Notes under the pieces: model-generated
The model's input: only the letters and a program-made list of their open reading frames with translations
Told to the model about the DNA's origin: nothing
The model's database searches: none
Position numbers and translations under genes: made by a program
Shown: one piece after another, positions 43,113 through 53,140 of the stretch
Layout: every line of letters begins with the position of its first letter
Position numbering within the stretch: position 1 is the stretch's first letter
Assembly (NCBI RefSeq): GCF_003711515.1
Contig: NW_021167080.1
Location: 4,098,381-4,162,380 of the forward strand
DNA length: 64,000 bases
Direction of reading: 5' to 3'
Origin: Sodiomyces alkalinus F11
Lineage: Eukaryota > Ascomycota > Sordariomycetes > Glomerellales > Plectosphaerellaceae

Positions 43113-44332
43113 TTGGCGATAGATGACGATGCGACGATTCTTTTCGTTTGGGTTCTGGCTCGATTGTTTTCGTTATACTGTTCATATTCAAGTGGAGTGA
43201 CTCGACCATGTTCTCTCTTTCTTTTTTTTTCTCGAGCTTTCTTCTTTCTCCTTCAGCCCTGCGCGGACAGGCTCCGAACGAGGTTCAACCATCTTCTATT
43301 ACACTACAGCCCGGCTGACATGGGTCGCTATGGAAAACGGTCGACCACACACTAGACTTTGGTTTTATTTGTGTTTTCACGACGCGACAGAGGTGTCCTT
43401 TGGAATTCCGGCGCAGAAAAATATCATCGATAGGGACATGGACTGGCTTTATGCAAGGGGGCTCAACTCCCTAGCCGGTGTCAGTACAGTCAGTACAGTC
43501 GTGACATGGTGCTGTGGTCGTACGAAAGGCCTCTGTACTGTAGCTGGCCTCCACCGATGGGAAAACAGGGACAACGGTGGGGCTGAAATAGGGGCTGAAA
43601 TAGGGGCTGGGTTACCCCGCATTCCCTGTGCCATATCGGTTTAGCTTCCCCGCAATCAATCCCCATAGAAACCCCACAGCTAGGCGTGCGGAGTAAAGCA
43701 GCACCTGAGGGGAAGACGACAGGTTTCGCGGCCACCGACATGGAAGGTCGCCTCGGTTCTTCCTTCCCACCGGTAGCCGCTCCCAAACGCGGCTCACCTT
43801 TTATCTTTCATGCCCTCCCGGACCTGTTCCCCCCCCTCTCTTCCCCTTCTCTCCTTCAACTTCTCGCGCTCTCACACACTGTGTGACAACACCCTTTTTA
43901 CCGCTCTCGAGTCTCGTCCTCGAACTTGGCATTTCATCATCCCCGTACGTCAGCGTATGCATCCCTAGCAACAAATCCCCCGACTCGGCACGCTACATTG
44001 GAAGGCCATGAGCTTCACATGCGTGGGCAGCGTGGTGTGGCCGCGCCTGGCTCCTTCGCCGTCGCGCGCCCGACTACGCATTCGAAATAGACGATGGAGC
44101 TCGGATTCATCAGCCTCTGCCTCCAGGTTTAGCATCAGAGGGGTCTCGGGATTGACGGAGAGCTTCTGTCTTGGTCCTAACCATGTCAGTCTGTCCTTTG
44201 TCCTTGTCCAGAGGCTTTTCATGTGCCCCCAGTCTCTCAGTCTCTCAGTCTCTCGTCTCTCAGTCTCTCGTCTCTCAGTCTCTCAGTCTCTCTGGTACTC
44301 TCCTAACCTCTTCGCCTATTTCTCCCTTTTAG
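43113..44332. other. Intergenic region; upstream of the acyl-CoA synthetase body
   Basis: It contains a gtcagtaca triple repeat (43481-43501), three ggggctgaaata units (43579-43609) and a cagtctct array (44229-44294). The first coding exon of the acyl-CoA synthetase should lie here but could not be fixed. Confidence 0.5.
44229..44294. repeat. cagtctct / cgtctct tandem array
   Basis: About eight imperfect copies of agtctctc with interspersed cgtctct, on the plus strand just before the exon that starts at 44333. Either leader DNA or low-complexity coding of a first exon. Confidence 0.85.
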
Positions 44333-46159
44333 CCACCATTACTTCCGCATACCATCCCCGAGCACTTTGCTTCCATTGTCTCGCAACACGGCGACAGGCC
44401 GGCCGTCGTATCCCGCACCCCTACCACTTCCTCGATCCCGGGCCTCTCATCAAACGTGCCCGCCGCCCAAGAGACCACACTCACATACGAAGAGCTGGAT
44501 CTCCTTTCCAATCGCCTCGCTTCAGGTCTCCGTTCTCTCGGCGTAAAGAAGGGCGATCGCGTCGCCGTCAGCCTCGGCAACTGCGCCGAGTTCGCCGCCC
44601 TCACCTATGCCATCTTCAAACTGGGAGCCGTGCTCGTGCCCCTGAATCCTGGCTTCAACGTCCAGCAGGTCACCGCCGCCCTGGCCCACCTCGACGCAGA
44701 GCTTCTCATCATCGGTGCCGTTACCGACCTCCCCTATAAGCCTTGTCGTGGCAGAAGCAACGAGCCGCTCCTCCGTAGCCTTGTGCCCAATCTCCAAGGG
44801 GCCCGTCTCGAATCCCCCGGCGCCCCCTCTCTCAAGACCATCGTCTTGTTCGACAACCTCGCCTCCCACCCCCTTACGGAATTTCCCAGCATCAGTGAGT
44901 GTCGCACCCTGACCCCCTTCTCTCGCCTCCTCGAAGCATCTCGTCACCCTATCCGGCCCGATGCCCCGTTAGATCCATCCGACACCATCAACATCCAGTT
45001 CACCTCCGGCACCACCTCCACCCCCAAAGCGGCCATGCTCACGCATACCTCGATCCTCAACAACGGCTCCCTCATCGCCGGCCGCATGGGTCTCGTCCCC
45101 ACCGACCGCATCGTCGTCCCTCCGCCGCTCTTCCACTGTTTCGGGTCCGTCCTGGGCTACATGGCCACCGCCACCACTGGCGCCGCCATCCTTTTCCCCT
45201 CCCCGGCCTTCGACCCGGTCGCCACCCTCCGCACACTCGCCGACCACGACGCCACTGGCCTCTACGGCGTGGCCACCATGTTCATCGCCGTGCTGGACGT
45301 CCTCGCCGCAGGGGGCGCGGTATCCCCCTCCGACCTCCCCAAGCACCTGACCAAGGGTATCGCCGCGGGAAGTTCGGTGCCCGAGTCCCTTATGCGTCGA
45401 CTCTACGCCACCCTAGGCCTGCAAGACCTCGTGATCTGTTACGGTATGACCGAGACGAGTCCCGTGTCGTGCATGACCGCACCCTCGGACCCGTTCGTCC
45501 ACCGCACAACCTCGGTGGGCCGGCCGCTCCCGCACACGGCGGTCAAGATGGTTGACCCGCACGACAGGTCCGTGGTCCTCCCAGTCGGGGAGCGGGGCGA
45601 GCTCGCAGCAGCCGGGTACCTCGTCATGAGGGGCTACTGGGGCGACGAGGCCCGGACCGCCGAGGTGCGCGTTACCGAGACGGATGGCCGGACCTGGGTC
45701 TACTCGGGCGACGAGGCGGTCATGGACGAGCGAGGGTACGTGTCCATCACGGGGCGGATCAAGGACCTCATCATCCGTGGCGGGGAGAACATCCACCCGC
45801 TGGAGATTGAGAATTGTCTTCTCCAGCATCCGCTTGTCGGTGACGCGTCGGCCGTGGGCGTGCCTGATGAGCGGTACGGGGAGAACGTGGCTGTTTTTAT
45901 CGTCCCTGCCCACGGGGTCACCGTACGGGGCGGGGAAGAGGAGGAACCCGGGTCGGAGGAGCGGCAGGCTCAGCCGGCGAACGCGGAGAAGGTGTTGACA
46001 AAGGAGACGGTCAGGAGGTGGGTGAGGGAAGCCCTTTCTGGGCACCTGGTCCCGAAACACGTCTTTTGGATTGACGAGTACCCCAAGACGGCCAGCGGGA
46101 AGATCCAGAAATTCAAGCTGAGGAGCATGGCGAGGGAGAGGTTGGGCATCAAGGGGTAG
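44333..46159 (+). CDS. Acyl-CoA synthetase / AMP-binding enzyme (ACSF2-like), 5' exon unresolved
   Basis: ANL-superfamily adenylate-forming enzyme that activates a carboxylic acid with ATP and CoA. The body is open from an acceptor (CCTTTTAG|CC) at 44333 to the TAG at 46159, 608 residues. It begins PPLLPHTIPEHFASIVSQHG, which is already family sequence; the preceding in-frame codon is the TAG of the acceptor, so a short first exon upstream is required. Motifs in order: FTSGTTSTPKAAMLTH (phosphate loop), FHCFGSVLG, CYGMTETSPVSC, YSGDEAVMDERGYVSITGRI, KDLIIRGGENIHPLEIE and the catalytic-lysine end PKTASGKIQKFKLRSMAR. No obvious peroxisomal C-terminal tripeptide is visible (ends GIKG). It may serve ordinary fatty-acid activation or feed the neighbouring biosynthetic genes. 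Confidence 0.88.
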   Translation, partial: PPLLPHTIPEHFASIVSQHGDRPAVVSRTPTTSSIPGLSSNVPAAQETTLTYEELDLLSNRLASGLRSLGVKKGDRVAVSLGNCAEFAALTYAIFKLGAVLVPLNPGFNVQQVTAALAHLDAELLIIGAVTDLPYKPCRGRSNEPLLRSLVPNLQGARLESPGAPSLKTIVLFDNLASHPLTEFPSISECRTLTPFSRLLEASRHPIRPDAPLDPSDTINIQFTSGTTSTPKAAMLTHTSILNNGSLIAGRMGLVPTDRIVVPPPLFHCFGSVLGYMATATTGAAILFPSPAFDPVATLRTLADHDATGLYGVATMFIAVLDVLAAGGAVSPSDLPKHLTKGIAAGSSVPESLMRRLYATLGLQDLVICYGMTETSPVSCMTAPSDPFVHRTTSVGRPLPHTAVKMVDPHDRSVVLPVGERGELAAAGYLVMRGYWGDEARTAEVRVTETDGRTWVYSGDEAVMDERGYVSITGRIKDLIIRGGENIHPLEIENCLLQHPLVGDASAVGVPDERYGENVAVFIVPAHGVTVRGGEEEEPGSEERQAQPANAEKVLTKETVRRWVREALSGHLVPKHVFWIDEYPKTASGKIQKFKLRSMARERLGIKG

Positions 46160-46271
46160 AAGGAGCATACCCAAGGAACATCATGAGCGGGCCACATGCG
46201 TTTGCTTCAAGCTAGGCATCTGTATGTAGTGCCTTGGCAGCGCATATATCTTGCATGTAGTCTTTGTTGTG

Positions 46272-46317
46272 TATCTAGCCATGCCCTTCCATAGTATCTA
46301 GCCATGCCCTTCCATAG
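46272..46317. repeat. Tandem duplication of a 23-bp unit
   Basis: tatctagccatgcccttcca(tag) occurs twice head to tail (46272-46294 and 46295-46317), 3' of the acyl-CoA synthetase. Confidence 0.9.
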
Positions 46318-46455
46318 AACCCTGTATAGTCTTCCGGGGTTCTACCAATCTACCCATCATCTACCCTACCATGACACATATCTTCATCCCGTCATGAGTC
46401 GAGGATCAAGCAACGCCAACCACCCAGAGATAAATCCCAGACAGTTGAGCACAGT

Positions 46456-47968
46456 TCATCCTTCCCACCCAGCCAGATCGCTAATCATCCGCTTAATCCT
46501 CCTCTGCGTCCTGCCGAGCATCTCCTCCAGCTCCGCCCGTCTCCCCAGACTGACAACCGCGCCGCCCAGCTCCCTCGACTTCATCAAAAGAAAGACCCGC
46601 ATGACGAGGATCCACTCGTCCCGGGAATCGATGCGGTAGTGCCCCACGACGCCGGACCCGGTGTACCCGTCGGGCCCCCCGCCGCGCGGGTCGGCGGTCT
46701 TGTCCTCCTTGGCGAGCTGGTGCACCTCGACGGCCTGCTCGAGGCACAGGGAGAGGCGCTCGATGACGAGGGCGATGATCATGGAGGTGGCCTTGGGGGT
46801 GGGGCAGCGGTCGCAGGCGAGCCAGGCGCGGAGCTGGGAGAGGTGGGCCTTTTGGATGGTCAGGATGACGTCGGCGGGGTCTTCGCTGTTGTCGCGGAGC
46901 TCGAGCTCTTCGAGGACGCGGACGGCGGAGGAGGCGCAGGTGCAGTTTGCGGTGGTGGTGGTGGTGGTGGTGGAGGAGGAGGAGGAGGAGGAGGAGGAGG
47001 GGGGGGGGATTGGTGTGGGTAGGAGGACGGGCCGTGTTTGTGAGGGTGTTGTTGCTGAGTCCTGGCCTGCTGTTGTGGACGTGTTGGTGAAATTCGGCAT
47101 GTCGGTGTTGTCAAAGGGGAGGAAGTCGGGAGATAGCAACTCTTCGAGGACTGGGTTGGGGGGGGGGGAATCGTCAGCTCATGTCATGCCAACTGTCACA
47201 TCGGTCTGACGGGACGGCTTAGCCAAGACTGACCAAAGTCAAAGTTGTCTACATCACTGTTCGAGTTGGAGGAGGAGTCTTTAGAGGCGAGACTGTAGGG
47301 TGGGGTCTCGAGGTAGACAAGCAGGGAGTCGATATTCATGCTCTCGAGGTTTTGCGGGTGTATACGTGACGAGGAGAGATCAGGATGATGACCTCCCATT
47401 TCGATATCCGTGTCGGTCTCGGTAGAGGCCATGATGGAAGGTTGCCCCGGATCAGTGCGAGACGATGAACCGGGGCGGCTGCATGTGCCCCCCCGGGAGG
47501 CTGCACTGTCATCGTGCTGGCTGGACGGCCCCGGTAATGGCTGCTGGGCGGGAGCCTGGTCAGCGTTGCTGGTACCCATGTTGGTGGTGCTGATGTCGGC
47601 CGAGTGAGTGTCTCGTCCATGTCGATTCGGGAGGTTGCTGTTGGTTGCCGCTCGTCTTCTCCATGGCGCGCCGCGCTCGCTGGACGCCGGATACTCGCAG
47701 CGGATACCGCTTGCCGCGCATTTTGCGCAGCCTGTCCTGTCTCCTGTACATTTCACCTATAGCCGAGAGAGAAATAGGGGTCAATTATTGATGAAAAACG
47801 GCGGCGGTGGAAGTGTTGGTGATGGACAACCGCGCGAACCTTCTTTGCACGACACTCTATACATGCCAGTCTGGCCGGTCGTCGTCCGCCGAAGTTCTGG
47901 TTACTCGTGGGCACAACTATAATATCATCATCTTGCCCACCCTTGTTATAGGAAAGCGTGGCAAACAT
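46456..47968 (-). CDS. Zn(II)2Cys6 transcription factor, AflR-like
   Basis: Predicted nuclear transcriptional regulator. Three exons, 47968-47840, 47756-47234 and 47150-46456, give 448 residues. The zinc cluster is perfect C-x2-C-x6-C-x6-C-x2-C-x6-C (C36, C39, C46, C53, C56, C63) and is split by intron 1 after CIECRAKK, a classic intron position. A Ser/Thr/Gln-rich middle follows. The C-terminal part contains LTIQKAHLSQLRAWLACDRC, ATSMIIALVIERLSLCLEQA and RIDSRDEWILVMRVFLLMKS, the pattern of the aflatoxin-regulatory-protein domain. Poly-Ser/poly-Thr runs are encoded by GGT/GAG-type microsatellites at 46950-47010. Such regulators usually control secondary-metabolite clusters; the candidate cluster starts 1.7 kb away. 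The start at 47968 is the first ATG in frame. Confidence 0.9.
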
Positions 47969-49672
47969 GTCGGGGCGGGTCGGGTCGTGGACCTGGGACC
48001 CGGGGGGGGGGAATGGCAATCTTAGAACAGGCTTAGCAGGCGGTGCGAGTCGAGCATGACAACCTGACAAGACGATCAGGATATATTGATCATATCAGAA
48101 TAGGGTTAGGCTCCAGACTAACAGGCAATGATTATCTGATCAGTCTCTTATATACTGAAGCCAAGTCTGAGGGGAAATCAGGGGATTATCGTGCTGGAGC
48201 CGCGTCAACATTCAAGGGGACAGCCAAGAGACCAGACCGGAGTTGAGGCCACTCAAACGAGGGGTGGGTGAAATGGTGGTGTGGCCATGTGGCTTCTCGC
48301 CACTCTCGCGGGCTGTTGTGAACATGAAGGTTGTGAGCTTGATCGGTACTGGACCCCTTCAATGGCGTTACAACTTACCACCCCCCCCTCCCTCTCCACA
48401 TCTTTGCCTCCGGGTTTCTTATGGCGACGGAGGAACAGGAGGCCGCATCCCGGGACCGGCAGGCAAATAGTTCGTCCGACTGTTGAGAGCAGCAGAGATC
48501 AGCAGAGGCCATTACTCCAGATTCCCAGAGTCGAAGAGGGTTCGCTAGGCATGACCACTGACCAGGGCTGTCGATAGATGCAGCTTTGGCTGCAGTTCGG
48601 TATCGGAGATCCAACGAGGTAACGCCGACTGCGGCGCCACACGCGCATCGGGGGGTTCCGCCCATAAGAATGAATTGACGTGCATTTTGTTCAAGCGATC
48701 TTGACGAAATAATAAGCGGGCTTCCGCATACACGATAATACGACGACGGCACCACGGCACGATGTATGGAGTAATAAAGAAAGGCAGTGAGTTTATCAGG
48801 GGCCAGGGCGGGCCGCGCAGGAATCCTTCAGACTTCTTCGCCATGTGGCTAAAGGACCCTGGGTTATCATTGATCTTCGCGATGGGCTGATCTTTGGGAT
48901 TGGCCAATTGTGTGAAACGATTTGCTCCTGCATGGACTGCATGCTTGTATGGTAGCATCTGCCATCTGGGGAATGGTCAAGTGGTTTGGGGGTTGTAAGG
49001 TTGTAATGGTTGTTGCGAGTCGCCAAGCAGTCTATTTCAGATCGAGGAGGAGGCAAAGTAACCCCAGGCATATCGCATCATGCACATCGTTCATGGTGTC
49101 TTATATTTTTAGTTCTTACCCGTGGTTTGCGGCTGAGACTTGTACATCAAGCCGAAGGGGGGGGAGGGCGCGAAGCCGAAAAGGAGACAAGGGCGTGCGG
49201 AAAGATAATAAACAGGCGGGACGGGACGGGACCGGAAGGCTTGGAGCCGGTCACCGGGGTTGCATTCTCGCTTGTTTCCAACGGTCTACGTCCTAATGAA
49301 CTTTGCTCGTCGTCGTAGCCTTCGTGGGCAGCATCACAGCGGAAAGTAGGCGGACGAGTCAATTATCCAGGGACGTGATTGAACGGTTAGGCTATCTAGA
49401 CAGACGACAGTCAAGTCCCTTTAGTAGTACTAGTATGAACAGTGGCCGGCGGCAGTGTAAGACGGGCAGATTGTAAATGCAAGTCGGCTAAGATGCCACT
49501 GAGCCTGCTATCGACATTTCTAGACCGCTGAAAGCTGCTAGACCCTATCTAGATAGACACAAGCTTTGCCCCAGCTGAACATTGTCTCAGGTCTGGAGTC
49601 TGCATGCTGTATGTAGGGTCAAATGTTGGTGTTGCCCCCTATTCCCCAACCATATGTTACGCAGATCGGAGT
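47969..49672. other. Intergenic region between the TF and the membrane-protein gene
   Basis: 1.7 kb. Promoter side of the minus-strand factor and 3' side of the next minus-strand gene. Only short frames without recognisable product. Confidence 0.6.
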
Positions 49673-51155
49673 TCAGGGTTCTACAGCGTATCTTCTTTCG
49701 TCTCCCCCCCACAGAAGCAGCACCGCAGCAGCAGCAGGGCCAAGTAAAGCAACGATGGAGGCAAGGCCCAGCCCATAAAGCCCCAGCCGTGTCCAAGTCA
49801 AGGGGGCAAGCCGATCCTCCTGTGCCAACTTTAACGCCCAGATCAGCACCGAAGAATACCCAATCCACTGATCCCACTGCATGAAATTGAGGACCCCTGC
49901 GCCGATGCTCGAGGCGACCTCAGCATTGCGGGGAAACAAGAGGTTCATGGGTGCAAACTCGGAGCGAATAGCAGGCGTGAAGATGGCCGGAAACAGCTGG
50001 GTGCTCAGGGAGGTGGTGACAACGCCAACATGCACCAAGGCGCTGCCTACGAGGCAGAAGAGGTATACCCACCTCAGCGCCCCGAGGTAGGTGGCCTGAC
50101 TCCTCGCAGGGCTGATGCTACCGGTACCAGGAGTGGCAGAGGCAGCCTCACCCTCACAGCCTGAAAGCTTGGGGAGATACCGAGTCAACAGAAGCTGCGA
50201 GAGCCCCACCCACACGGGAAACGGGGTCCAGATGGCGATGGCAGCCTGCTGTGATGCATATGTGGCCAGCCTGGGGGGTGGGAGACCTATCCAAATGCTG
50301 GGGACAACGAAGCCCAGGACTATTGAGAAGGGAAGGAATCGGAGATAACGCGCGGCAGCGGCCAGGACATGGGCCGACGCCGACGGTACTGGTGCTTTTC
50401 CCTTCTTTGTGGCGGCCGGTCTGGACGAATCTGGCGACTTGAGGCTGAGGAGATGCACGGCAAAGTAAATAGGACCGAAACAGCCCAGGGTGAGGTTGTG
50501 CATGAGGAGGATCCAGGGAAGCGTTCTGGAGGGTGGGTGGGGTATGAGAACCCGGCAGGTTAGCGGCAACTTCTACCAACACGCGGGTGAGATGGGGCAA
50601 CGGGGAGGGAGGTGCGTGCAAATAAGGTAGCGGTTCGATGGCGCCCTATCCGAGTGGCTGCAGCTTTGCGGAATGGAGAGAGGGCCCCTCCGGGCCCTCC
50701 CCCCCTTTTTTTTCTCTTCTTTTTCTTCTCTCTCTCGTTTGTGTAACGGTGATATTGTACGAGTGATGCTGGAATGATGCTTACCTTCCAAGACAGTTTT
50801 TCTTGTTTTCGACTTTTGCACCCTCAACATAGACCAGAGTCCAGATGGCCACGAGTTGACCCAGGAAATAAACGCCCGCCAAGCTCGTTGCGGGATGGCT
50901 GCCGTCGACAGCTTGCCAGAAGAACAGCACCATGATTGTGTACCAGTTGTCAATTGGGGCGATCCCGGTGAAATGCAGCCGAAGAGGCACATCCGTGCCA
51001 GGGATCAGGGGGGTTTCCATTCCGCGCAGCTCGAGCATCCGACTCATCGTACCGTCCAGGACAGACATGCCCCATGTCGAGTAGAAAGCGAAGGCGGAAA
51101 GAGTTCCGAAGAGAACCACCAGAGGGGCATGACGGACTCGTGTAAGCGACTCCAT
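49673..51155 (-). CDS. Multi-pass integral membrane protein, unknown function, in putative biosynthetic cluster
   Basis: Two exons, 51155-50785 and 50525-49673 (donor GTAAGC, acceptor CCAG), give 407 residues. About nine or ten hydrophobic segments are seen, for example APLVVLFGTLSAFAFYST, YTIMVLFFWQAV, GVYFLGQLVAIWTLVYVEG, LPFSIVLGFVVPSIWIG, WVYLFCLVGSALVHVGVVTT and IVALLGPAAAAVLLLWGG. Conserved-looking polar motifs in or near membrane parts (MLELRGMETPLIPGTDVPLR, FTGIAPIDNWYT) suggest a defined fold, perhaps an enzyme or transporter. I do not recognise a named family. The ATG at 51155 is used; the frame extends upstream only through a TTG. Two acidic/polar helices carry charged residues, which fits an intramembrane enzyme as well as a transporter. 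Confidence 0.8.
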
Positions 51156-52153
51156 GATGATGTGCTGCAAGGGGGCGGGGAGGGGGGGAGGAGGAGAAGG
51201 GGGGAGAGATAACGATGCACAGTCACGTATTGATAAGAGAAGGGGAGAGGAAACAGGATGTAGCTACTGGTTATGTGTGTCTGATAATGTATGTATGGTC
51301 CACAGGACACTCGTAGTTATGATAAGGGATGATGATGGAAAGTCATACTCGTACTCGGTAACCAAGGAACTGGCTCGCCAAAAATAGTCAAAATACATAT
51401 AGTCGTCACTCGTTAGGCTTCGCTGGACTCGCTGGTGGGGCCTCGGGGGTGTGGGTGCGTAGGGTGCGTGGGGTGCGTGGGGTGCACATGGTTCCCGTAC
51501 CCATTAGCGCCCGCTAAGAACCAGCGTGCCGGTCCGGCTTTTCCTAAAGGGGAAATCAGTCAGTGCTTGGCAGGTCCGAGCCGAACTACGCTAATGCGCG
51601 GTCTATGTATCTATGTATATATGCCGAGCCCTGTATCCGTCGGGTACCTTGTTATCCGTACCTTAGCTACCTTAGTTCTGAACCTGGGGTTTCTTTGGAG
51701 CCCTGGCCTGCTGCCCTATACGGGTGCGTATGGACCGCATAGTACTGTATTTTATTTCATGTTGTTCTACTCTATCTTACTTGATTCGCGGCAGAGAAGT
51801 ATTCAGGAGAGGGCAAAGTAACAGAAGTCAAGGCTGGACGGCATTTCTACAAAGTACAGGTAGATAGATGCATGCGCCCCTCTATGGACTTGCATAATGT
51901 CGAGCTTCCGAGCCATTATCAACTTGAACAATATGTATAATGTCTACATGTATGCTATATGCGTGTAATATATGCGAAACAATACGTGAACGGCTCAAGA
52001 CTAAGACTCGTATCTTTAATTTACATGTAGCCCGTTGAGGAAAACCAGACTCCGTACAGACGCACAAATCAGACGATTGTGAATTTGTGAGCCCACAACG
52101 ACCTCTTGACAATAATATCATAATCACCGTGTAAGCCCGACGAGTTGGCCAGA
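51156..52153. other. Intergenic region
   Basis: Promoter of the membrane-protein gene (right side of its start) and 3' flank of the first SDR gene. It contains ggtgcgt(a/g) repeats near 51450-51485. No gene is supported. Confidence 0.6.
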
Positions 52154-53140
52154 TTAAAGATACTGCTCGAGTTCCTTCTCCGTCCAATCCCAGATCTTAT
52201 CGGCCACCGTATCGGCCAGCTTGTCGTTCTTGGTGAAATCCGACCCGGAACCCGTGATGCCAATGGGCTCGTAGTACTCGCCCGACTTGACGTCCTTGCT
52301 CACCGAGGCCCACAGCTGGTTCCTGACGCCCTGATCGATCGGGGTGACCACCTTGTTCGCGATGCGGCCCAGCAGCCGTATGGGCAGGGACGAGCCCGTG
52401 GCATTGTTCATCAGGTTCGTCCGCACCACGCCCGGGTGGATCGAGGCCAGCGTGAACCGGGGATACAGGGCCGCCATCTTCCTCACCCAGAGGATCTGTG
52501 CGAGCTTGCTCTGGCCGTAGCGTCCGTAAGGGCCGAGGTCCTCCGCCGTGGTCCTGAGCGTCTCGAGCCGCACGCCTTCGAGCTTGGGCGCGTACACGTG
52601 CCCGTGCGACGACAGCATGATGACGCGGACGTCGCTGTCCGGGATCTCGTTGGCCGTGTGCTCCAGCTTGGGGAGCAGGAGTTTGGCCAGGAGGGCGTGC
52701 CCGAGGTAGTTGGTGCCGAACTGGAGCTCGTAGCCGTCCTTGGTGAGCCCCGGCGGGGCGGCCATGACGCCTGCGTTGAGCATGAGGATGTCGAGACGGT
52801 CCGCCTCGGCCAGGAACACGGCGGCTGCCTTCTTGACGGATTCCATCGACGAGAGGTCGAGCTCTAGGACCTTGATGGGTGCATGTGCCGCCGGGTCCTG
52901 ACCTTTCCCCCGGCTCGTGCTCTCCAATTTGAGCTGTTTCTGGATCTCATCGACGGCTGCCCTGGCCTTGTCGAGGTTGCGAGCGGCCAGCCAGATCTGG
53001 GCGGGACGGTGGCGTGCATACTCGAGGACGCACTGCTTCCCCAGGCCGATGTTGGCTCCTGTTACCAGAATCACCTTCCCATCGAGGGCCGGGATGTCGC
53101 GCGCCTGGTTAAACGGAGCGGATTTCTTGCCCATATTCAT
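52154..53140 (-). CDS. Short-chain dehydrogenase/reductase, retinol-dehydrogenase-like
   Basis: Predicted NAD(P)-dependent oxidoreductase. Intronless, 328 residues, start MNMGKK at 53140 (a second Met follows two residues later). Rossmann motif TGANIGLG at 27-34, LDLSS near 94-98, NAG at 122-124, catalytic Ser at about 177 (LSSHG) and YGQSK with Y208 and K212 are all present, so it should be active. The C-terminal region HPGVVRTNLM and the end EKELEQYL match fungal SDRs of the WWOX/retinol-dehydrogenase type. It lies between the multi-pass membrane gene and a second SDR, all on the minus strand. The substrate is unknown; oxidation or reduction of a polyketide intermediate is inferred from context. 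Confidence 0.92.
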   Translation of the reverse strand: MNMGKKSAPFNQARDIPALDGKVILVTGANIGLGKQCVLEYARHRPAQIWLAARNLDKARAAVDEIQKQLKLESTSRGKGQDPAAHAPIKVLELDLSSMESVKKAAAVFLAEADRLDILMLNAGVMAAPPGLTKDGYELQFGTNYLGHALLAKLLLPKLEHTANEIPDSDVRVIMLSSHGHVYAPKLEGVRLETLRTTAEDLGPYGRYGQSKLAQILWVRKMAALYPRFTLASIHPGVVRTNLMNNATGSSLPIRLLGRIANKVVTPIDQGVRNQLWASVSKDVKSGEYYEPIGITGSGSDFTKNDKLADTVADKIWDWTEKELEQYL

